The notes: generated by a model not told the origin, from the letters alone. A stretch of 64,000 bases of DNA from Caulochytrium protostelioides (GCA_003615045.1 ML014171.1:1-64000), one strand, 5' to 3'; shown: positions 10,575-22,600, counted from the stretch's first letter. Numbers and translations are program-made.

Positions 10575-11510
10575 CTATGCCTGATCGAGATAGGCGCGGT
10601 ATCGCTCGAGCATGATCTCATTCGAGAGCTCGCGGATGCGGCGGTCCAGGACCAGGAGATGGTTCACGCCGTCCGAGGGCTTCGGGGCCTTTCCGCCCGC
10701 GATGAGGGCGCGCAGGTGGCGCGTCGGCAGGCCGTGCAGCGGTCCGGGAGTCTCACGGTACAGCACGTCCACGTGCTTGACCGCGAGCTGCAGCACGTCC
10801 CACGCGGCCTCGTGGTGTCCGAACCGCCGCCACGTCTCGACCGTCTCCAGCAGCGCGACCACGTGCAGCGGCGACGTGGTGAACCCGCCCGCGGCGCTGC
10901 CGTCGGGACGGACTGCGCGGTACGCGTTGGCGGGGCCGGGGCCGTGCCGCGTCGAGCACACGCCGCGCGTCAGGCCCCCGAGCGGTAGCCCCCGGTCCGG
11001 CGCGAGCGGGAGCGTGCCGGCGGCGAGCCGGCGCAGGACGCCCACGTGGCGCGCGACCAGGCGCGAGAGGTCGGGCGCGCGCTTGCTGCGCTCGCGGCGG
11101 ATCGCGGCATGCTCGGCGGCCACATGCTGCGCCAGCGTCGGCGGCGCGGTCGGCTTCGCCGGCGGCGTCGGCGCCACAAACGTCCACCCGATCGGCTGGC
11201 CCGGCGTCACCTTCCACCACCGCGAGTGCCAGATCCGCCGCCGCAGTGACAGGCTCGGCGGCTGCGCCGCGCGCTTGCCCTGCTTGCGCCGCAGGCTCTG
11301 CGCCACGGCGCGCGCTCGCGCGTGCTGCTCCCGGCAGAACGCCCGGTACGCGCCGCGGCGCGCGTCGTCGGCCCGGATCTGGCCCGACGTCTCAAGCCGC
11401 TGCCCGTGCGGCACGCGGAAGACGACGCCCGCCGACGGCGGCGCGACCCCGGCGCGGGGCGGCCGCGGCCGCCGCCGAGCCGTGGTCGACGCGGGTGTCG
11501 CTCCCGTGCG

Positions 11511-11541
<31 letters not shown>

Positions 11542-12071
11542 GTCCGCACCGCCGCCGCCGTGGCGGACGTGACGCCCGCCACCGGGGGCCGCGCCGTGGG
11601 ACCCGTGCCGCCGTGCCATGGCGGGCCTGTGAAGCGGTCGCCGTGGCCGATGCGCCGCGGGGGGGTCGGGCGGGACGCTGCGAGCGGCGGTGGCGGCGGC
11701 GCGGCCGACTGCGGATGCAATCGCGGATGCGGGTGCGGACGCGATGGCAGGTGCGCTTGCGGCAGAGCCTTCGGCGGAGACACCGATGCCGCGATATAAC
11801 GCGGCGCGCGGCATGCCACATCGTCGCCGTCCTCGATCACCGAGTCGGCGTCGTCGTCATCGATGTCCGAGTATGCTGCATCGTCGATGTCTGAGTAGAC
11901 CACGTGGTCGTCATCGTCGTCGTGGTCGTCGATCGGCGTGGGGCCAGCATCGTCGTGGTTAAATGGATCGGGCGCATCAAAGCGGACATCCGGCTTCGGA
12001 ACGTGGAGCGTCGCGGCCACCGGGACGGTCCGCCGCGCGCGGCCTGGGGGCGTCTGCACGGCCGACGCCAT
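10575..12071 (-). CDS. Unidentified protein with acidic and Pro-rich N-terminal half
   Basis: I do not recognise this protein. From the ATG at 12071 it is 498 aa. The N-terminal part carries acidic runs (repeated YSDIDD units and a DDHDDDDD tract near residue 50). Pro/Ala/Arg-rich text with an SPSPSPS repeat follows. The last 200 or so residues look folded and helical: a Trp-rich RRIWHSRWWK block, a segment starting SPLHVVALLETVE that resembles a helical-repeat pair, and a C-terminal amphipathic helix. The reading frame stays open upstream to an ATG at 12404 (609 aa), but that part is less GC-rich and looks like 5' leader, so the shorter start was chosen. A helical-repeat transcription factor is conceivable but unsupported. 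Confidence 0.6.
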
Positions 12072-13461
12072 CAGGATGACTGCGACTGCGGATGAGCGGA
12101 ATGAACAGTCAAACGCGCGATACGCAGGTGCAGCTTGACGGTATGACGCAATGAATTGCCTTGCTGGAAATCGTGATAGGCTCGAAAAGATATCGGATGC
12201 TATAGGAGAGATCATGGAGTGCCGATGCGTGGAACCAGGTTGATCGTGGACCAGACTTGCACATCGACGCGCCGCTGCTTGAGCCTCGCCGTAGCGTGGG
12301 GCTCGAGGTCCTCGACGTCGGGTGGACCCGAAAAATAGTCGCGCGAGCCTGCAGCGCATCTGAAGGCACCAAGTGCCCTGATGGCTATCGCGAGCGGCGG
12401 TCATCGGTTCATGTGGCCGCTCAGGGATCGCCGTGCACCCGTTCGCTCAGCCGTGTATGGGTGAGGCAGCGCCCGACTGGCCTCCAAGACGACTCCCCGC
12501 GCCATACACATCCATCTCCCATCGTCCACCATACGACGGTTCCCGCGGATACTGACGGACGGATGCCACGTTTGGCTGCGAAACCGGAAAGGCGATGCCA
12601 AGTGCTTCTTCACCTAATACTGTCATTTTCGTGCCTCTTTTTCGCGTCTCCGTCGAGGGGTTGGCGGCCGTTTCTTCATGTCTTCACCCATCACCTCTTC
12701 AGACCGGGACAGCATGGTGACACCGAGAGGCAACCGAGGCCGGGTCACTGAAAAGTGAAGTCGCACAGGGGCCATCAATTCTTTTTGCTTGGATGTGTCG
12801 GAGTTTTGTTTTCGCTGATGGAGCAGACAATGATGACCACCATGTGGGGCGGATGCCGATCATGATCATCGAAATCGTAGATAAGACGGGGAGAAGGCGC
12901 CCTGGTACCGGCATTTCAAGCTCAATCTGACGTTATTCCTGCCAGCAAAGCAATATCAGCATTCATCCCATGAACGTTTCATGTGTGAATATGCCTGTTT
13001 TGCATCTCCCAGGCACCGCATGATCTTCTGTCGAACCACGTCGTGATGCCGTGAGCGCTGAGTCACTTAGTGCCAGGTCTATCGCTCACTTCTGGGTCCT
13101 CCTCGAGCCCCGAAGGAGCGGTAAAAAGGGGGTAAAAATACAAGACTGCGCCACGCGCGGCATGCGATGGCGCATGTCGGAGATACGACGACATGATGCC
13201 ACCGGCCCGCCTCGCGTATCGTGCATCGTCGTGCAATGCAATGACGATGATCCATAGAGTTAAACGACCCAATGCCTTTTCTTGTTGTTTGTCTTGGTTG
13301 TTCTTGGTGTTTGTTGCTTGGCACGACATATACGTAGCCATCCAGCGAACGTCTTGAACCCTGAAACGCAGCGACCGCGACACCCGCCACGGCCGCTTCC
13401 GCCATCGCCGAGACCGCCGAGACCGTCGGCACCGCTGACCCGAGTACCCACGCTTGAGACG
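12072..13461. other. Divergent promoter region
   Basis: About 1.4 kb between the unidentified minus-strand gene and TRM1, clearly less GC-rich than coding DNA. ORFs here are short and show no family blocks. An A-rich patch (GGTAAAAAGGGGGTAAAAAT) ends near 13139. I see no gene. Confidence 0.55.
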
Positions 13462-15429
13462 ATGGCTCAGACCGCTTCGCCGGCGCCCGCAGCGATCACG
13501 CCCGAGCCGAGCGCCGCTAAGGCCGCCATGGCTGCGCCCGCCGCTGTTGCCGCGGCGGCGTCGTCTCCCGCGGCGCCGCGCCCGACGCCCGAGGGCCTCG
13601 TCGCCGTCACCGAGGGCCAGGCGACGATTCTCTACGACGACGCTCAGAGCGTCTTCTACAACGAAGTTCAGGAGTTTAACCGCGACCTCTCCATTTCGAT
13701 TATCCGCACCTGGCTCGCGGGCTACCGCGCGTCCCAGCTGCAGCGCTATGAGAAGCGCATGAGCATGCCGGACCGGCGTCCCTCGCCGAACGATAGTGCT
13801 GCTGCTGCGGGCGCTACTGCGGACGCATCTATGACCACGTCGCCTGCATCGCCGACGATATCGCCGACGTCAGACGACCCCAAGAAACCCGAGAAGCCGC
13901 AGATGACGATCTTTGAAGGCCTGTCGGCGACCGGTCTGCGGTCGATTCGATACGCCAAGGAAATTCCTGACATCGATGAGGTGGTTGCGAACGACTTCGA
14001 CAAGCGCGCGGTGGCGGCGATCAAGCGCAACGTGTCGCACAACGATGTCGCGGCGCGCGTGACGCCGAGCCACGGTGACGCCAACCTCGTGATGTACCGC
14101 GCCGTCTCGGAAGGCCGGCGCTACAGCGTCGTCGACTTGGACCCGTACGGCACCGCAGGGCCCTTCCTGGATGCCGCGGTGCAGGCCGTCGCGGACGGCG
14201 GCTTGCTGTGCATCACGTGCACTGACATGGCCGTCCTCGCGGGAAGCCAGTTCGAGGCGTGCTATGCCAAGTATGGCTCGATGTCGCTGCCGAACGCCGA
14301 GTTCTGCCACGAGATGGGTCTCCGCACGCTGCTGCACACGGTTCAGACGCTCACAGGGCGCCACGGCCGCTACATCAAGCCGCTGCTCTCGCTTTCGATC
14401 GACTTCTATATCCGCGTCTTCGTCCAGGTCTTCGACGGCCCCGCCAAGGCGAAGCGCGCCGCGCAGGACAGCGGCCTCGTGTACAACTGCCCGTCGTGCT
14501 ACAGCTTCGCAACGCATCCGTTCGGCAAGTCGGTCCAGAAGGGAGGCCAGTCGCGCACGGGGCTGAGCACGGGCCCGCCCGTAGGCCCGCTCTGCGCATA
14601 CTGCGAGTCGCCGCACCACGTCGGCGGGCCCGTCTACCTGGGCCCGCTGCACGACGTGGCGTTCGCGCGTGAGGCCCGCGCGCTGGTGCAGAAGCACCCG
14701 GGGGCGTTCAAGACGCATACCCGCATCACGGGGATGCTGACGGTGGCGTCGGAGGAGCTGCCGACGCCGCTGTATTACTCGGTGGCGGCGCTGTGCCGCG
14801 TGGTCCGCGCGCAGAGCCCCGCCATCCCCGTGTTTGCCTCGGCGCTCCTGAACGCCGGTTACCAGGTGAGTCTGACGCACTGCGCGCCGGGCATGCTCAA
14901 GACGGACGCGCCGCCGGCCTTCCTGTGGCACGTGCTCAAGCATTGGATCCAGCAGTCCGGGTGGGTCCGCAAGAACGTGGCACACCTGTCCCCGGGCGAA
15001 CGGCTCCTCAAGCGGCTGGGGGTGATTGGTGATGAGGATGCATCTGCCGCCCCTCCGGCGAAGAAGGCGGACACCCGGGCCTTGTCAAACCAAGCCGCTG
15101 GGGCGTCGGCCGTCGAGGCCACGTCGGCATTGCCACAGCCAAGCCCCGCCGTGCCCCAGGACATCCCGAGTCTGATTGCGCGCGAGCACCTGCACGCGAG
15201 CGTGCTGAACGTGTTCCCCTACTACGCTGCGGTGCCCGTCTCCCTGGAGCTCCATGCCGATGCTTCGCGGTTTGGCCGCAAACCGGGGCTCGTGCGGTTC
15301 CAGATTAACCCGACAGCCAACTGGGGACCCAAGGCCCGCGCGGGCAACACGAAGGCCATCAAGAACGTCGCCAGCCAGAAGGAGGCCACGGCGGCCCAGC
15401 CGCCGGCGAAGCGCGCCCGCGATGCGTAA
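13462..15429 (+). CDS. TRM1: tRNA (guanine26-N2)-dimethyltransferase
   Basis: Transfers two methyl groups from S-adenosylmethionine to N2 of G26 in tRNAs, in nucleus and mitochondria. From the first in-frame ATG the protein is 655 aa, somewhat longer than yeast Trm1 because of Ala/Ser-rich inserts. Visible marks are an N-terminal TEGQATILYDD block (about 50), the SAM-binding motif GLSATGLRSIRYAKE from about residue 152, and the catalytic DLDPYG motif at 225-230. A CxxC...CxxC zinc knuckle (NCPSC and CAYC) follows, with a C-terminal domain after it. Near the end is a basic tract (KRARDA). Ala/Pro-rich sequence before residue 45 may help targeting. No intron is needed. It lies tandem to CSN2, about 940 bp upstream. 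Confidence 0.95.
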   Translation: MAQTASPAPAAITPEPSAAKAAMAAPAAVAAAASSPAAPRPTPEGLVAVTEGQATILYDDAQSVFYNEVQEFNRDLSISIIRTWLAGYRASQLQRYEKRMSMPDRRPSPNDSAAAAGATADASMTTSPASPTISPTSDDPKKPEKPQMTIFEGLSATGLRSIRYAKEIPDIDEVVANDFDKRAVAAIKRNVSHNDVAARVTPSHGDANLVMYRAVSEGRRYSVVDLDPYGTAGPFLDAAVQAVADGGLLCITCTDMAVLAGSQFEACYAKYGSMSLPNAEFCHEMGLRTLLHTVQTLTGRHGRYIKPLLSLSIDFYIRVFVQVFDGPAKAKRAAQDSGLVYNCPSCYSFATHPFGKSVQKGGQSRTGLSTGPPVGPLCAYCESPHHVGGPVYLGPLHDVAFAREARALVQKHPGAFKTHTRITGMLTVASEELPTPLYYSVAALCRVVRAQSPAIPVFASALLNAGYQVSLTHCAPGMLKTDAPPAFLWHVLKHWIQQSGWVRKNVAHLSPGERLLKRLGVIGDEDASAAPPAKKADTRALSNQAAGASAVEATSALPQPSPAVPQDIPSLIAREHLHASVLNVFPYYAAVPVSLELHADASRFGRKPGLVRFQINPTANWGPKARAGNTKAIKNVASQKEATAAQPPAKRARDA

Positions 15430-15454
15430 ATCTGGCCCGTCAGTCTCATCGCCT

Positions 15455-15459
<5 letters not shown>

Positions 15460-15487
<28 letters not shown>
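15460..15487. repeat. (GA)n microsatellite
   Basis: About 14 uninterrupted GA units, beginning roughly 30 bp after the TRM1 stop codon, so probably in its 3' UTR. Confidence 0.9.
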
Positions 15488-15489
<2 letters not shown>

Positions 15490-16368
15490 CGCGTGACCCA
15501 GCCTCGAGATCATCAATAATTGCCTCCTTTATAGTAGCATGAAGCGCGTTCTGTTCCATCGATGAAGTCTGCGCGATGAAGAAGCAGGGATGCTTGGGAT
15601 GCTCGTTCGAGGGATGTGGCGTGGAGGCTGCCGGATGGCGGGCCCGTGGACCCCCCTAGGGCCCGGTGATCGCCCCGTGCGGAAACAGACGCGGAAGCGG
15701 CGCCGAGGAGCACCGCGCCGCACCCTTTTCCTCGCGCTGAAGCGGGGCGCAGGGGCGCCACGGGTTGCCGTCCCGGACGCTGGCCGCCCACGCGGCGATC
15801 CGTCGCGCTGCCCATCGGCGCCTCGAGTATCATGGCATCGTCGCTGAAGTCCGAACGCGCCGTGGCATCGTGACATGGCGAGCCCGTCCGCGCGTCCGCC
15901 CTCGCCCGCCTGAACGCCCTCGAATCAATCATCGAAAAACGCGCTTCGCAGTCCTCCGTTTCGTCCTGCAGCCGCCGTCCCGGTGCGCTGTAGCCACCGT
16001 GGCGCCAACGCGTACGCCGCCCTTCGCTTCGTGCGATCTGAGCCGTGTGCTTGCCCCGACCGCGCTGATCATCCCGGTCGCGCTGACACGTGCCGCATAT
16101 GAGGATGCGCGGCGTCTCCTTCCGCGTGGCGTCCCATCCCTTCCTGTGTTCCGCCGTGCCGGGCGGTGGATGATCGGCGAGTCGCCTGCGAGTCGCCTGC
16201 GTCGCGATCCGACTCCTGACTGAGCGTGCTCCGCCCATTCGACACCGACTCTCTCGTCGACACCTACGCTCGTGCTGCTCGGACCCTCGTGTCGACGCCG
16301 AAGCCGTCTCGCTCGTCGATTCCGACGCCCGCCTCGTCCAGCGCTCGCTCGCCACGGCGATTTCCAGG
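15488..16368. other. Intergenic between TRM1 and CSN2
   Basis: About 0.9 kb with several GC-driven ORFs on both strands but no recognisable protein block. It presumably contains the CSN2 promoter. Confidence 0.5.
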
Positions 16369-18426
16369 ATGTCGGACGACGGCGACGATTTCATGGTCGA
16401 GGACGACGACTTCGAGTTCCAGTATGACGACGACGATGATGTCGATGGTGGCCATGGCGATCTGGGCAGCGACGACGACGGCGACGCGAGCTTCGATCTT
16501 GAGAATCAGTACTACAATGCGAAAGGTAGGACGCCGATCGCACGATCCGCGCGCGGCCATCGCCGCGACACGCGAAACATGGTCCGCGCGATGCAGGATG
16601 ATTGCTCCGTCCGACTCACCTCGCTCTTTATCACGTTCCGCTGGCATGCGTCTGGCTGTTTTCTCGAATGAACCCTTCCACGGGTCACTTCGTGCCCGAC
16701 GAACTTTAGCCAAGAAGGACGACGCGCCTGAAGAAGCGTTGACGGCCTTCCAGGAAGTGGTCAGCGGCCAGGGAGACGAGAAGGGCGAATGGTAACGTAT
16801 CCTTGTTGCTCGGGTAGTTTGTGCAGTCTGCAAGAGTCCCGCGGCCAGAAAATCCATCCCCCCTGTCAACAAGATTAAGCGCAACTCACCCTGCCCGCTC
16901 ACGCGTGTTCTGCCATACTGCTGTTGACACTCCCCCCACCCCCCAAAAAAAACACACACACGATCAATAATAGGGGCTTCAAAGCCCTGAAGCAGATGAT
17001 TAAGCTCACGTTCATCATGGGCTGCACGGCCGACACCACGCGGTATTACGAGGAGCTGCTGACGTACACGACATCGGCGGTGACGCGCAACTACAGCGAG
17101 AAAAGCATCAATAACCTGCTAGACTACCTAACGCCCGCCAAGGATCTTGTTTTCCTGGAAAACATTTACAACCGCACCCTGGCCGCGCTCGATGCCATCA
17201 AGAATGACCGCCTGCGCACGAAGACGCTGCTCAAACTGGCGAAACTGTGGCTGGACCAGAAAGAGTTCACCCGCCTCGGGAACGTGATTGCACAGCTGCA
17301 CGCGATCTGCGACGTGCGGGACGAGAACGACGCGGGCGGCACGCATGGCTTGGCGGGTGACGGCGTGTATAGCTCGGACTCGAAACGCGGCACGCTGTTG
17401 CTCGAGACCGCGTCGCTCGAGATCCAGATGTACACGTGGCAGAAGAACAACAAACGCCTCAAGGCCGTCTACCAGCAGTGCATGCAGGTCCGCAGCGCGA
17501 TCCCGCACCCGCGCATCATGGGCGTGATCCGCGAGTGCGGCGGCAAGATGTACATGGCCGAACAGAACTGGGAGCAGGCGCAGTCAGATTTCTTTGAGGC
17601 CTTCAAGAACTACGACGAGGCAGGCAGTCCCCAGCGCGTCGCGTGCTTGAAGTACCTTGTGCTGGCCAACATGCTGACCGGGTCGGAGATCAATCCGTTC
17701 GACTCGCAGGAGACAAAACCCTACCAGGATGACCCGCAGATCGCGGCCATGACGAGCCTACACCAGGCGTACCAGCGCAAGCAGATCCATGCGTTCGAGC
17801 AGATCCTCCAGCGCCACCAGACGGCGATCCTGTCGGATCCGTTCATTCGCGAGCACATGGTCAACGTGCTGAAATCGGTCCGCACGCGCGTGCTGCTGCA
17901 AGTCATCAGCCCATATACGCGCATCGGCCTCGCGTACATCGCGCAGCGCCTCAACATCCCGCAGCGTGACGTCGAGGAACTCGTCGTCGGCCTGATCCTC
18001 GACGACCAGATTCACGGCAAGATCGACCAGGTCCACGAGCGGCTTATCCTGGATCCGGGTGCCGCGACCGCCGCGGACCCGCACGCCACGGGGGGCGCGG
18101 CGCTGTCAGCCCTCGACGGCGCGGCCGCCGGCCACCCGGCTACGCTGCCGCTCGGCGCCGCCGGGGCCGCAGGCGCGGGCGCCACGGTGCCTGGCGGGGC
18201 GCTGCCCCACGACGCCGGTCTCGCGGACGCGGCGGGGAGCGCGGCCACGAGTGCGGGGTCCCAGCAGGCCCGGCTCGCGGCCACGCGGTCGGCGGCCCGT
18301 GCGGCGGCCCTGGATGCCGGCGCGCTCCCGCCGGCCGCGGCGCTCAGTCCGTACATGGCGGCGATCGACCGGTGGGGCGACGCGCTGGAAGCCATGACGC
18401 GGACTATCGCCAACAAGATTGTCTAA
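16369..18426 (+). CDS. CSN2: COP9 signalosome complex subunit 2 (three exons)
   Basis: Scaffold subunit of the COP9 signalosome, which removes NEDD8 from cullin-RING ubiquitin ligases. The gene is join(16369..16525, 16710..16791, 16974..18426), 563 aa. Exon 1 gives the conserved acidic start (MSDDGDDFM, later DLENQYYNAK). Exon 2 gives EEALTAFQEVV and GDEKGEW. Exon 3 begins GFKALKQMIK. Order and spacing follow human CSN2 closely. Later blocks include RNYSEKSIN, LEIQMYTWQKNNK, IPHPRIMGVIRECGGKM, FFEAFKNYDEAGSP, INPFDSQE and the PCI/winged-helix region ending ILDDQIHGKIDQV. The fungal protein has an extra Ala/Gly-rich insert of about 90 residues before the final helix (AAIDRWGDALEAM). Introns are phase 1 and phase 2, with standard GT-AG ends. 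It is convergent with the ICT1-like gene (89 bp between stops). Confidence 0.95.
16526..16709 (+). other. CSN2 intron 1
   Basis: 184 nt, donor GTAGGA, acceptor TTTAG, phase 1. Placed by continuity of the conserved CSN2 N-terminus. Confidence 0.85.
16792..16973 (+). other. CSN2 intron 2
   Basis: 182 nt, donor GTAACG, acceptor AATAG, phase 2. The split Trp codon restores the conserved GEW-GFKAL junction. A C-run followed by an A-run and CA repeats lies before the acceptor. Confidence 0.85.
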
Positions 18427-18515
18427 ATATAATTCACGTTCTGCGGGCGCCCCTGGCTTTCGTCGGCCCTGCAGGGAACCCCCTGCCGGCGCAGGGAAGG
18501 CGCAGGGGGAGGCGA

Positions 18516-19401
18516 TTACCACGTGGGCCGGCTGCTGCGACGGTCGGACTTTTTGTCAGCGCGCTTCGTCTTGTCGGCGCGGCGGCGCTGCTGCTCAGCC
18601 CGCGCATAGCCCTGGATGCGTTCCTTGGTGCTCGCCTTGGTGGCGAGGGGCAGCACGCTCGCCTCGGCCACGGCACGGACGATCTTGAGCTCGCAGTCGG
18701 CGCGGTTCATCGCCTGGTGCCGATGGACTTCGGAGTGGAACACCATGTAGCCAGATTTCGTGGTGAACGGCGAGTTCCGCAGGCGGGCGATCACCTCGGC
18801 GGGCAGCCACGCATCGGCGTGGGCGAGCGACACCCGAATCTGGCACTTGGTCGCGACACGGTTCACGTTCTGGCCACCGGGACCGCTTGAGCGCGCATAC
18901 GAGATTTCTAGAGCATCTGGACCCTTGCCAAGGGGGGAGGAAGAGTAACGAGTAAGGCGAGCCCGTGCAGAGACCATGATGGTGCATGCGGTGAGACGAG
19001 TGCAAGCGTGAGTCATGAATCATGAATCATCAGCCTGAGCATCCGATCACGCCTCGGCGACCTATCGACCGCATGGAGGAGACCTGGTCGGTTCGCGCGG
19101 ATTCCCTCCGATCGCATGGGCACCGCATACCTTTGGGGATCTGGTCGAACGTGAACGGCTGCGCCACAAAGGCGCGCCATTCAGGCGACACATCAGCCAG
19201 CGCGATGTCGGCCGGCGGGCCGCGCGAGAACAGTCGCGCGCCGCCCGCCGCGAAGAGCCATCTGCCCGCATGCACGGCCAGTGTCGATCGGCCGAGGCCG
19301 ATGCGGTCTGGCCCCAGCCGCAGGACCGCGGGGGCCCACGTGGCGGCCAGGGCCTGGCGGACGGCCGGCTGGCCCGCCCGCGTCACAGCCCGCCATGCCA
19401 T
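18516..19401 (-). CDS. ICT1/Pth4-type peptidyl-tRNA hydrolase, mitochondrial (two exons)
   Basis: Codon-independent release factor-like hydrolase that frees peptides from stalled mitochondrial ribosomes (human ICT1/mL62, yeast Pth4 family). The core block SYARSSGPGGQNVNRV carries the catalytic GGQ. The C-terminus is Lys/Arg-rich (ADKTKRADKK), as in the family. My preferred gene model is complement(join(18516..18916, 19131..19401)), 223 aa. Exon 1 starts with a good-context ATG and gives an Arg/Ala-rich presequence ending FTFDQIPK; splicing then gives DALEISYARSSG. The intron (18917-19130, 214 nt) has donor GTATGC and acceptor TCCAG after a pyrimidine tract. The alternative is an unspliced 166-aa ORF from an ATG at 19016. 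The enzyme identity is firm; the 5' exon is inferred. It lies 205 bp from the RasGAP stop. Confidence 0.85.
18917..19130 (-). other. Putative intron of the ICT1-like gene
   Basis: 214 nt, donor GTATGC, acceptor TCCAG, phase 1. Inferred from frame continuity and from similar intron sizes in neighbouring genes. Confidence 0.6.
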
Positions 19402-19606
19402 GGTCGGCTGCGCCGCTCGGAGTCGTGCCGCCCGCCTTCACGTCAGCGACGACGATCGTCGGCCAGAGCGGAGTTTGTCTCCGTTCAATGGAAAGGCGCA
19501 AAAAGTATGAGGAAAGGCAGCGGACAGGGGCCCGGGCCAGGTCGCCCGACCGTCGAACGAGCGCTCTGCCGACACGCGTCAACACACAGCCATGGATACC
19601 GAAGCA

Positions 19607-22600
19607 TCACAGATAGCCGTGGCCGAGCGGCAGACTGGACGCCACGGCCGGCCCGTTATGGGGATCGAGGCCTGGGGCGTCGTCGTCGCGCAGCGCGGCC
19701 ACGCCCCGCTCGCGACTCGGCCGGCGGTCGGCGTGGCGGAGCACGGGTGGCGCAGCAAAGTCCGGCAGCCCCGAGTGACCTGCGGGGTCGCGCTTCGCGT
19801 GGTGCCGGAACGTGAGGCGGAAGGCGCCCTTGCCGCCGGTCGTCTGCGGCGGCGGCGGCGGGACCCGCGAGGGACCCGGGGTGCGCGCCGATCCCGGCTT
19901 GGCGAGGTCGGTGCCGCCGACCAGATCGAGCGCCGGCCGCGTCTCGAGCTCCCGCGTGCTGAACGACAGCGTGGCGCGGCGGCCGAAGCCGCCGTCGCTG
20001 CGGCTCGCGGTGCGCGCGGCGTCGTCGCCGTCGGCCGTCGCCGCTGCCGCGAGGTTGGAGCCGCTGCGCCACACGGACGAGAGTTTGCTGAAGAAGCCGC
20101 GCGGCCGCATGCTGCCCTTCGCGGCGGCGGCGGCTCCCGTGAGTCCGAGGGCGGCCGCAGCCGCCGCCACGCCGTCGGCGCCGTCGGCGGGGTCGTCCTG
20201 CTCGACGATGCGGCCGCCGAGGTCGGACTGGCGCCGCACGCTCTGCAGACTCGCGCGCAGGGAGCGCAGGCTGCCACGATCAGAGGCGACATGCTCGGCG
20301 GACTTGGCGCTCGCGACGCCGCCGCTGTCCGAGGATGCCGGCGCCAGGCCCGGCAAGGGCTGGCTCTCGGCCGGGGACAGGGGGATCGTCTCAGCGAACC
20401 ACGGGGCGTCGTGGTCGGCGGGCATAAAGAAAGACGACGAGAGGGCTCGTCGGGTACCGTTGCCGCCGGCAGCGGTGGCAGGGACGTGGCCCGTGGACGT
20501 GGCGGAGGTCGGTGACGCTGCGGTGAGCTCGCTGCCTCGGCGCGGGGGCGGCGGGTGGCATCCGGCGGTCTGGATCGCGCTGAGCGATGCGTGATTCGTG
20601 AGCGGCCGGCGCGTCAGGCTTTTCTCGGTGATGCTGCCGGTCTGCGACGCGTACGGCTGGGCAGCCGAGCGGGGGGTTGCAGCGCTCGCAGGATCAGCGA
20701 TGTGGCCGCCGCCGGGCAGGATCGCGAGCATACTGGAGACGAGGGAGCCCGAGCCGTCGGAGGCGCCTGGGTCGTGACCGTGACCGTGACCGTGGCCGAG
20801 CGGCGACGGCGCCATGCTCTGGCTCGTGAGCACGCGCGTCAGGTCGTCGACGGAGGTGTCATCCGGCAGGCCTGCCGAGGACTGATTGAGCTTCTCGCTA
20901 AGCAGGATCGAGTGACGCAGCGAGGACGAGAAGCCGCGGAGCAGCGTTAGTCGGCGCTTCGACGTCTTCTTGAAGTCGCTCTCGTTCGCGGCGTCGAGCA
21001 TGAACGACGGGACCGTGCTGCCCTCGAGTATGAACGACGGGCCCGTACTGGAATCGGGGCTCAGCGCCCCGGAGCGGTCCTTCTCGGAGTTTTGTCGCGC
21101 CGCGGTGGCGGCGTCGTCTGGCGTGTGCGGGAAGAGGCCGTGAACCGCGGACTCGCTGCCGTGGCGGAGCGGCGCGGCGCCGGGACCCGAGAGCGGCAGC
21201 AGCATCGTCGATGCGGTCGCGGGCATCAGGTCGGCGGCCCCGAGGATCGGCGACGGCACGGCAGCGCGGCCGGGCGTCGGCGGGTACGCGGCGACGGCGG
21301 CCGCGGCTTCATCGGCGAGGAGGCTCTGCAGCTCGTTGACGAGCGGGATGAGCGGGCCGAGCGCCGGGTACTGCTGGAGCACGGCGGGCGAGCGGAGCTG
21401 CGGCTCGTGCTCGGCGAGGATCTGGAAGAGCGCGGCAGTGTCGCGGCGCGGGTCGACGCCCGGGCGGAAGGCGGACGACGCGGCGTTGCTGGGGTGCCGG
21501 TCGAGGCGGCCGAGCTCCGCCGGATCGGCCGGGGCCGGGGGCGGCCTGGCGACCGCGTCGATGTACGTCCGCATGCCGGCACTGTGCTCGCTGATCCACG
21601 CGTTGGCCTGCGCCATGTGCGGCTCCTTCTCGCCGAACTCGACGAGGTTCGCGAGGTTCTGGAGGATCTTGGCGGCCAGGGTCAGCGTGCGCGCCACGTG
21701 CTCGGTGGGATGCTCGGGCATCATGTTGAACAGCTTCGGGTTGAGGATCGCGGCCACAAAGAACCGCAAAAACAGGAACCCCGAGATGGCGGCATACTTG
21801 GCGTCGGGGTGGTCGGGGTAGCGGGCGTCTGTCTCGCGCGCCATGTGGTGGAACACGTGGAGCATCTCGGGCGGCATCTTGTCGGCCGCGTGCACGATTG
21901 CGTCCCACAGACTGCTGCAGTGGCCGAGCAAGCGTTTCCAGTGGCGCTTCACGCTGTCGATGAGCTCGAGGCTCATCAGCCGGTCCTTGCCGCTCGGCAG
22001 CCGCGTGGGATCGACTTCGCACGAGTTCGAGAGCGCGTAGATCGTCTTAATGTGGTACCCGAGGGTCGAGCGCAGATACTCGGCGCCGACGGCCTTCATG
22101 TAATAGTCGAGCGCCTTGGTCGCGAGCGTGTTGCCGCGGAACAGGATCCGCGGGTCGTCGGTGGCCCGCAGATCGTCGCGGAGGAGCTGCGTCACGAGAT
22201 GGGTGTCGCACTTCCGGGTGATCGCGGCGGTCATCAGCGCTTTCGCGAGGGCCTCGCGGTCCTGCGTGAGGACCTGGCCGAGCGCGCGGATGCACGCGAG
22301 CGACGGGTCCATCACCAGGTCCAGGAAGGCCTTCTCGTGGGTCTCCGGCAGGACTTGGTCGTTCGTAAGCAGATACGCAACGCGGACCATGCCCATGTTC
22401 GTCGCCGGCGGGGCGTCGTCCGTCTTCTTGGCAAACATTTTGATCGGGTACCACTCCTCGACCTTCTTGCCCGTCTTGAGGGCGCCGAGGCTGATGCTGA
22501 CATAGCCGATCTCGACGTCCTTCTGGATGCGCATCGGGCTCATACTAAAGAAGAGCAGCCGGATCCGCGAGCGGCACGGCGCGATCGCATTGAACTGGAA

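Noticed and set aside
10575-12404. Longer 609-aa start for the unidentified gene
   Set aside because: The extra 111 residues fall in less GC-rich, leader-like sequence; the ATG at 12071 was preferred.
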